Source: Pseudooceanicola marinus (lineage in GTDB: Bacteria; Pseudomonadota; Alphaproteobacteria; Rhodobacterales; Rhodobacteraceae). From it: 64,000 nucleotides of DNA. Position 1 is the stretch's first letter, and each line of letters opens with the position of its first letter. The notes beneath the pieces were generated by a model. The model did not search any database. It had not been told where the DNA came from and saw only the letters and a list, made by a program, of their open reading frames with translations. The position numbers were made by a program, and so were the translations under genes. The stretch spans positions 1-64,000 of the forward strand of contig NZ_PGTC01000018.1 in NCBI RefSeq assembly GCF_002786295.1, given 5' to 3'. Shown here piece by piece: positions 58,712-64,000 of this stretch.

Positions 58712-59893
58712 ATGAGCAATATCGGTGTTGTTTATACAGGCCCCGGGGCCGTCGAGGTTCAGAAGATCGATGATCCGAAGCTTCAGGCCCCCGACGGGCG
58801 CAAGCTGGAGCACGCGGTGATTCTCAAGGTCATCTCGACCAACATCTGCGGCTCCGACCAGCACATGGTACGCGGACGCACGACCGCAGAGCCGGGGCTT
58901 GTCCTCGGCCACGAGATCACGGGGGAGGTGATCGAGACCGGGTCGGACGTGGAAATGCTGAAGGTCGGCGATGTCGTCTCGGTGCCGTTCAACGTGGCCT
59001 GCGGTCGCTGCCGCTGCTGCCGCGAGGGCGATACGGGCGTCTGCCTGACGGTGAACCCGGAACGCGCGGGCGGCGCATATGGCTATGTCGACATGGGCGG
59101 CTGGATCGGCGGTCAGGCCCGCTACGTCACCGTGCCCTACGCGGATTTCAACCTGCTGAAATTCCCGGACCGCGATCAGGCGCTGGCCAAGATCCGAGAT
59201 CTGACCATGCTGTCCGACATTCTCCCGACCGGATTTCACGGGGCGCTGACGGCGGGTGTCGGCGTCGGCTCCATCGTCTATGTCGCCGGTGCAGGTCCCG
59301 TGGGCCTTGCGGCGGCGGCCTCGGCGCGCATTCTCGGCGCAGCCATGGTGATGATCGGCGACTTCAACAAGGAGCGACTGGAGCACGCGGCGAAGGTGGG
59401 CTTCACACCGGTCGATCTGTCCAAGGGCGACAACCTTCCCGAGATGATCGCCGAGATCACCGGCTCTCCGGAAGTGGACGCCGCCATCGACGCCGTGGGC
59501 TTCGAGGCGCGCGGTCATTCGGGCGGCGAGCAACCGGCCATCGTGCTGAACCAGATGATGGAGATCACCCGCGTCGCGGGCGGCATCGGCATCCCCGGGC
59601 TCTATGTCACCGAGGATCCGGGTGCGGTGGATGACGCCGCGAAATCTGGCAACCTGTCGATGCGGTTCGGCCTTGGCTGGGCCAAGGCGCAGAGCTTCCA
59701 CACCGGTCAAACTCCCGTGCTGAAATACAATCGCCAGTTAATGCAGGCGATCCTGCACGACCGCCTTCCGATCGCGGACATCGTCAACGCCACGATTATG
59801 CCGCTGGACCAGGCCGCCGAAGGGTACAAGAGCTTCGATAGCGGTGTGGCTAAGAAGTTCGTGCTCGATCCGCATGGTATGCTTGCGTCTTGA
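58712..59893 (+). CDS. fdhA: glutathione-independent formaldehyde dehydrogenase
   Basis: 393 residues. Zinc-dependent medium-chain dehydrogenase that oxidises formaldehyde to formate with bound NAD. Catalytic zinc ligands are C46 (NICGSDQHMVRGRT) and H67/E68 (LGHE). The structural zinc set is C97, C100, C103 and C111 in ACGRCRCCREGDTGVC. The Rossmann motif is VAGAGPVGLAAAASA. The specific GGAYGYVDMGGWIGGQARYV and GFEARGHSG segments distinguish this subfamily from class III enzymes. AGGAG precedes the ATG. A terminator follows, so it is a single gene. Confidence 0.93.
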   Translation: MSNIGVVYTGPGAVEVQKIDDPKLQAPDGRKLEHAVILKVISTNICGSDQHMVRGRTTAEPGLVLGHEITGEVIETGSDVEMLKVGDVVSVPFNVACGRCRCCREGDTGVCLTVNPERAGGAYGYVDMGGWIGGQARYVTVPYADFNLLKFPDRDQALAKIRDLTMLSDILPTGFHGALTAGVGVGSIVYVAGAGPVGLAAAASARILGAAMVMIGDFNKERLEHAAKVGFTPVDLSKGDNLPEMIAEITGSPEVDAAIDAVGFEARGHSGGEQPAIVLNQMMEITRVAGGIGIPGLYVTEDPGAVDDAAKSGNLSMRFGLGWAKAQSFHTGQTPVLKYNRQLMQAILHDRLPIADIVNATIMPLDQAAEGYKSFDSGVAKKFVLDPHGMLAS

Positions 59894-59914
59894 CCCAGAT
59901 CGGTTGCCGACCAG

Positions 59915-59944
59915 CCGCCGCCCCTAAAGGGCGGCGGTCATTTT
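59915..59944 (+). terminator. intrinsic terminator after fdhA
   Basis: CCGCCGCCC-CTAAA-GGGCGGCGG forms a perfect 9-bp stem followed by TCATTTT, 22 bases after the fdhA stop. Confidence 0.85.
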
Positions 59945-60291
59945 ATGCGCGACGTGGCGTAGGGACGGCGGGGGCTTCTCGATCTGTGATCGCCCTACAG
60001 AGGCAGAAGCTCTCGCCTTGCATCCGTAGCATCGCAGCACTGACTCAGGTCCAACCGGCTGCAGTCAGCCCCAAGCTGCCAGTCGTGGCAGGCCTGGTAT
60101 CGCGCCAATTTCCGACACGATGGGCTGGGTCAGGACATTCGCTGCGCCTATCACGAAGGGCCGCAATGGGCCGGAATTGACGGCGCACCTGACGGACCTG
60201 TGCCCCCCCCCGCAGCGCCGCATTGCCGTTCCGAGACCAAATTCGACGTTGCCCAAGGACTGGTGACAGACGCAGGGGGTCCGTAACCAGC
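59945..60291. other. non-coding stretch between fdhA and an AraC gene
   Basis: 347 bases; neighbours are convergent, so no promoter is expected. Frames here look random. GGACATTCGCTGCGCC at 60133-60148 is another copy of the dispersed motif seen at 51569 and 58385. Confidence 0.4.
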
Positions 60292-61203
60292 TTAACGCCT
60301 GACCTTGTTCGCGAACGCTCCGGGCGACAGGCCCTCGTGACGGACAAAGGCCAGTCCGAAGGCGCTGGCGGACCCGTAACCGACCCTCTGAGCGATCTCG
60401 GCATTGGTCAGCCCGCCCGCCCGCAGCAAGGTCTTGGCCACGGCCATGCGCCACTCGGTGGCGTATTCCATCGGCGCGCGGCCAACCTGCCTGCGGAATC
60501 GTTCGAAAAAGCCGGAGCGCGACATGCCCGCCGCCTTCGCCATTTGTGAAACGGAGAGTGGGCCGCCCGTCTCGGCGTGGATACGTTGCAGTGCACCGGA
60601 CAGCTGCGGATCCGACAGGCCGCGCAGCAGCCCGGGCGGCAGGGTCGTCGCCTGATCAGACCGCAGGGCCTCGATTAGAAGGACCTCCAGCAATCGCTCG
60701 AGGATCAATCCGCGCCCTGGACGGTCGGCGCGGGTTTCCTCGTGGATCATGGGCACAAGGGCCGTCAGGCGGTCCTGATCAGAGACATGGATCATCTCCG
60801 GCAGCAGTGACACGAGGAGGCTCCTGGCCGGCGTGTCAAAGCTGCAATGCCCGACGAGGGCGCGCACATCGACCGGGGCCTCAGTCGCGCCAAGCCGGAA
60901 CTGCCCGGGACCGGTTTCAAGCGGCAGGCGGGGCACGTGAGGCGGCGGGGGCACCTCGCTGGACATGGTAAAGCCCTGCAGGTGGGGGATCAGCACGAAA
61001 TCACCAGCCCTCAGCGTGACCGGATCGCGCCCGGTGACGTGCAGCCTGCACTGCCCTTCGACCATCGCACAGTAAAAAGGGCTGACCATGTCGTGACGCT
61101 CCACCAGCCACTGGCCGCCAGCTTCGACCATCTTGGAGACGGAGACCGCAGGCTTCAGCAGGGTGACGATTCTGGAAAGAGGATCCAAGGAGCTATCGAG
61201 CAT
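60292..61203 (-). CDS. AraC-family transcriptional regulator (cupin_6 sensor)
   Basis: 303 residues. The N-terminal cupin-type region is PLSRIVTLLKPAVSVSKMVEA, then ALVGHCSFDTPARSLLVSLLPEMIHV. The C-terminal AraC domain has two helix-turn-helix motifs: LSVSQMAKAAGMSRSGFFERF and LTNAEIAQRVGYGSASAFGLAF. RQVGRAPMEY lies between them. It diverges from an SDR-hydrolase pair with 97 bases between, the standard layout for a regulator and its target operon. Confidence 0.9.
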   Translation of the reverse strand: MLDSSLDPLSRIVTLLKPAVSVSKMVEAGGQWLVERHDMVSPFYCAMVEGQCRLHVTGRDPVTLRAGDFVLIPHLQGFTMSSEVPPPPHVPRLPLETGPGQFRLGATEAPVDVRALVGHCSFDTPARSLLVSLLPEMIHVSDQDRLTALVPMIHEETRADRPGRGLILERLLEVLLIEALRSDQATTLPPGLLRGLSDPQLSGALQRIHAETGGPLSVSQMAKAAGMSRSGFFERFRRQVGRAPMEYATEWRMAVAKTLLRAGGLTNAEIAQRVGYGSASAFGLAFVRHEGLSPGAFANKVRR

Positions 61204-61300
61204 CTATTCGGACGATCTATGGATGATTATGGATTTTTCTGTATATCAAGGCCGAACTTTGCCGTCTATCTCTCTGTCACACAAGACAAGGAGACCTCAA

Positions 61301-62059
61301 ATGCCCCGCATCCTCATTACGGGTTGTTCCTCCGGTTTCGGTCAGGCTATCGCCGCGCAGTTCCTCGATCAGGGCTGGGACGTCGTCGCCACGATGCGCA
61401 CTCCCTCCGTCGAAGGGCTGCATGAGTCCGACCGTCTGCAGGTGCTGTCCCTGGATGTCACCGACCCCGAAAGTATTGCGACTGCGATTGACGAGGCGGG
61501 CCAGATCGATGCGCTGGTAAACAACGCCGGTGTCGGCATGCTCAATGTGCTGGAAGGTGCCGACATCGCCCGGGCCCGTGAGCTGTTTGAAACCAATGTG
61601 CTGGGCGCCATGGCCATGACCCGCGCCGTGATGCCCGCCATGCGCGCGCGCCGCGCTGGCGTCATTGTCAACGTCAGTTCCAGCGTGACGCTGCGCCCAT
61701 TGCCTGCCCTGTCGATCTACAGCGCCAGTAAGGCCGCCCTGAATGCCTTCACCGAAAGCTTCGCGCTTGAGGCCGCTGAATTCGGCATAAGTGCCCGGTT
61801 GGTCCTGCCCGGCAGCGCACCCTCGACATCCTTCGGACGCAATGCAGTGGCGCGGATGGGCATGGATGTGCCCGAGGTCTATGGCCCTTTCGTGCAGGCC
61901 TATTTCCAGAGCCTCCAGTCCGCGGCCGAGAAGACCGAGCCGCAGGATGTCGCGCAGGCTGTCTGGCGGGCCGTCACGGACGAGACGGCGCCGATGAAGC
62001 TGCCTGCAGGCGCGGACGCAGAGACCTGGTTCCGCGAAGCCCGCCTTGGCACAGCGTGA
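61301..62059 (+). CDS. short-chain dehydrogenase/reductase
   Basis: 252 residues. Classical SDR. Cofactor motif TGCSSGFG at 7-14, NNAGVGML, catalytic S near 127 in VNVSSSV, Y140 and K144 in IYSASKAA. NADP preference is likely from the basic context. The ATG at 61301 has AAGGAGACC upstream; the frame is open further but without family similarity. First gene of a pair with an alpha/beta hydrolase, divergent from AraC. Substrate unknown. Confidence 0.9.
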   Translation: MPRILITGCSSGFGQAIAAQFLDQGWDVVATMRTPSVEGLHESDRLQVLSLDVTDPESIATAIDEAGQIDALVNNAGVGMLNVLEGADIARARELFETNVLGAMAMTRAVMPAMRARRAGVIVNVSSSVTLRPLPALSIYSASKAALNAFTESFALEAAEFGISARLVLPGSAPSTSFGRNAVARMGMDVPEVYGPFVQAYFQSLQSAAEKTEPQDVAQAVWRAVTDETAPMKLPAGADAETWFREARLGTA

Positions 62060-62098
62060 CGCGTCCGATGCTGATCTCCCTCTCGAACGGAAACTCCC

Positions 62099-63037
62099 AT
62101 GAACAGACTTATTTCTCTCTCCCGCGCACTGCCGACACCAGAGCCAGAGATCACCGTCGCTTATACCCCGATCCGGCTGCCCATGCCTGGCCGCCAGCCG
62201 CTTGAGCTGCGCCTGACGGCCCCGGCCGTCGGGTCGAACCTGCCTATCGTGATCCTGTCGCATGGCTTCGGCCCCTCCAACTACATCCCCTCCAAGGACG
62301 GCTATGCCCCGCTTGCGCAGTTCTGGGCCGAACGGGGTGTGGCCGTTATCCAGCCCACCCACGCCAGCTCACGGGTCGGCGGGCGCGACCCGGATTTGCC
62401 CGGCGGGCCCTTCTTCTGGCGCGAGAGGGTGGCGGAAATACGCGCCATCCTCGACCAACTGACCGAGGTCGAGCGGCAGGCCCCGGCAGTGGCAGGGCGG
62501 CTTGATCATGAGCGGATCGCGGTGGCCGGGCATTCCTTTGGCGGGTTCCCCTGCAGCCTGTTGCTTGGCGCGCGCCTGCAGGGGGAGGACTTTTCCGATC
62601 CGCGGATCCGTGCCGGCATCCTGCTGGCCTCTCCGGGCCGTGGCGGTGCGGACCTGACCCCGGAAAACGCCACACGCTTTCCGTTCTTCGATGTGGACTT
62701 TAGCGGCATCAGCACCCCGACGCTCGTGGTTTGCGGAGCCGATGACGACCCGCATTTCACGCCGCGCGGTCCCGACTGGCATGCCGATCCGTACCACGAC
62801 GCCGCCGGCGCCGAGGCTCTGCTGACGATCAACGGCGTCGGCCATGGCCTGGGCGGTATCGCAGGGTGGGACGCGCGCGAAACCGAAGCAGAAGACCCAG
62901 ACGCGCTGGAGGCCACGCGGCGGCTCACGCTAGCCTGGTTGAGGAGCACATTTGCAATAGACCCTGCCGCTTGGATGCAAAGCCGGTCCGCACTCAAGAA
63001 AAGCGCGGCATCAATTGCGGAGATCACATCAAGATAG
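62099..63037 (+). CDS. alpha/beta hydrolase (dienelactone hydrolase / PAF-acetylhydrolase-like)
   Basis: 312 residues. Nucleophile elbow GHSFGG with S146; VILSHGFGPSN is the oxyanion-hole loop. The acid is probably D in VVCGADDDPHF and the histidine in NGVGHGLGG. The layout (long N-terminal strand region, lid between 90 and 130) resembles predicted dienelactone hydrolases. No signal peptide, so cytoplasmic. AAC-rich spacer of 39 bases from the SDR, likely one transcript. Confidence 0.85.
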   Translation: MNRLISLSRALPTPEPEITVAYTPIRLPMPGRQPLELRLTAPAVGSNLPIVILSHGFGPSNYIPSKDGYAPLAQFWAERGVAVIQPTHASSRVGGRDPDLPGGPFFWRERVAEIRAILDQLTEVERQAPAVAGRLDHERIAVAGHSFGGFPCSLLLGARLQGEDFSDPRIRAGILLASPGRGGADLTPENATRFPFFDVDFSGISTPTLVVCGADDDPHFTPRGPDWHADPYHDAAGAEALLTINGVGHGLGGIAGWDARETEAEDPDALEATRRLTLAWLRSTFAIDPAAWMQSRSALKKSAASIAEITSR

Positions 63038-63325
63038 AGGTGACCGTCAAAGGCAGCTTCGTCCCGCTCTGCCAAACTTGGCCTGCACGATCATGCTGCA
63101 CAATGCCGCCGATGTCTGGCTTGGAGAAGCCGCCCCGCCTCAAAGCTGCACCTCGCGAACGACCGGACTGGGCCGCAAGTTACGGCACCTAGGGGCGAGA
63201 GAGAGCGCCCCGCCTCAGCGTCGCTCCGAGCACACTTTGATCGGTGCAGCAAGGTCCGGCACTGTCCGCTTCAACGAGACGGCCCGAGGCTTTGCCTCGG
63301 GCCTCTGGGCGCATCCGACGTTGCG
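63038..63325. other. non-coding stretch with a perfect hairpin
   Basis: 288 bases between convergent genes. GGCCCGAGGC-TTT-GCCTCGGGCC (63281-63303) is a perfect 10-bp stem with a 3-base loop, possibly a shared terminator without a T-run. The exact 16-base repeat GCGAACGACCGGACTG lies at 63155-63170. Confidence 0.5.
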
Positions 63326-64000
63326 CTACCTCGCTGGGCTGTGCCCGGGCATGGGCGCCTTCGGAGCGCCATTGCGGAGCGCGTGCTGCCCGAGCCAGAC
63401 GCTCACCAGGACCAGAACCATGCCGCTGCTCTGAAGGAGGCTCAATGTTTCGCCCAGAAGGATCAGCCCGAGCAGTGTCGCGGCTATGGGACTGAGGAAG
63501 CCCAGTGGCGCCACGGCCGCAGGGCCAAGCCGGGCAATCCCGCGGAACCAGAAGAAGTAAGTGAAAGCCCCGCCAATCAGGCTCAGATAGAGGAACCCAA
63601 GCACCGTCTTCAGATCAAGCGGCGGCAACGCAGGTTCCGCAAAAAGCGCCACGGGCAACAGCAGCACACCACCGGCGGTAAGCTGCCAAGATGTGAAGGT
63701 GAGTGCAGGGACCGGCGGCTGCCATTTCCGCGTCAGCACGGTGCCGAAGGCCATGGAAACCGCGCCACCAAGAGCCGCGAGAACGCCCAGGCCATCCAGC
63801 GCAGCGCCAGGTGTCAGGACCAGGAGCGCCACACCAAGAAGGCCGGTGACCCCTGCGGTCACCGCAGCCGGCGGGGTGCTCTGCCCCAAGAGCCATTTCG
63901 ACAGGTAAAGCACGATCAGCGGCTGGATGGCGCCAACCGTCGCCGCGACGCCGCCGGGTAGTTGGTAGGCAGCGACAAACAGCAGCCACCAAAATATCGA
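63326..64000 (-). CDS. EamA/DMT-superfamily transporter (5' end outside the window)
   Basis: Open frame to the right edge, 224 residues visible. About seven hydrophobic helices remain, including the whole second EamA repeat: LGVLAALGGAVSMAFGTVLT, then TFTSWQLTAGGVLLLPVALF, YLSLIGGAFTYFFWFRGIAR and LGPAAVAPLGFLSPIAATLL. Metabolite exporter of the RhaT/YdcZ/EamA type; substrate unknown. The N-terminal helices lie beyond base 64000. Confidence 0.88.
   Translation of the reverse strand, partial: SIFWWLLFVAAYQLPGGVAATVGAIQPLIVLYLSKWLLGQSTPPAAVTAGVTGLLGVALLVLTPGAALDGLGVLAALGGAVSMAFGTVLTRKWQPPVPALTFTSWQLTAGGVLLLPVALFAEPALPPLDLKTVLGFLYLSLIGGAFTYFFWFRGIARLGPAAVAPLGFLSPIAATLLGLILLGETLSLLQSSGMVLVLVSVWLGQHALRNGAPKAPMPGHSPAR

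Noticed and set aside
59890-60180. 96-residue plus-strand frame after fdhA
   Set aside because: Runs through the fdhA terminator hairpin and has random-looking composition.
48792-64000. Direct repeat of the tRNA-Gly 3' end as a right island boundary
   Set aside because: No second copy of the T-arm/acceptor sequence was seen to the right within the window.

Overview
The window looks like the chromosome of a GC-rich alphaproteobacterium of the order Rhodobacterales (Roseobacter/Paracoccus relatives). The evidence is the ctrA-sciP pair, a CckA-type hybrid kinase, a GTTC-N7-GTTC SOS box upstream of recA, the fused outer-membrane/lipid gene order from pyrH to lpxB, and an SSB with a long glycine-rich linker. 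The species is not identified.

Region 1 (1-1.54 kb) is the end of an integrative element (prophage or island): the tail of a probable DNA cytosine methyltransferase, two small ORFs and a tyrosine integrase, with ATGA overlaps at two of the junctions. It sits inside the cell-cycle regulator gene ctrA, which keeps its receiver domain but loses the DNA-recognition part of its winged helix. The inhibitor gene sciP beside it and the kinase gene cckA at 37-39 kb are intact.

Region 2 (2.6-18 kb) is housekeeping: mnmA, then a long minus-strand envelope cluster read from pyrH to lpxB (pyrH, small ORF, frr, uppS, cdsA, dxr, rseP, small membrane ORF, bamA, skp, fabZ, lpxA, lpxI, lpxB), with miaA divergent from pyrH. 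Region 3 (18-25.4 kb) is an AraC regulator and a complete dipeptide/oligopeptide-type ABC importer with a TAT-exported binding protein and a fused double ATPase. Region 4 (25.4-46.3 kb) holds a secreted protein, a lytic transglycosylase, ssb, a GNAT-like protein, typA, proC, a DUF1330 protein, alaS, recA, a sulfotransferase-like gene, cckA, an RsmB-type methylase, a FAD-linked oxidase, a PfkB kinase, a SorC regulator and guaB. Between the oxidase and the kinase lies a 750-bp non-coding region with an AT-rich tract and a cluster of DnaA-box-like sequences.

Region 5 (46.5-64 kb) starts with a RACo-like corrinoid-protein activator gene and a tRNA-Gly(CCC). Beyond the tRNA it becomes accessory and partly decayed: a MATE exporter, a LysR gene with a nonsense codon and a lost 3' end fused to a truncated hydrolase, a TctA-TctB transporter gene broken by one TGA, an ABC-exporter remnant, an IS1182-like insertion sequence, a glutathione-independent formaldehyde dehydrogenase, an AraC/SDR/hydrolase group and a DMT exporter that runs off the end. 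No CRISPR array, rRNA or riboswitch was seen.
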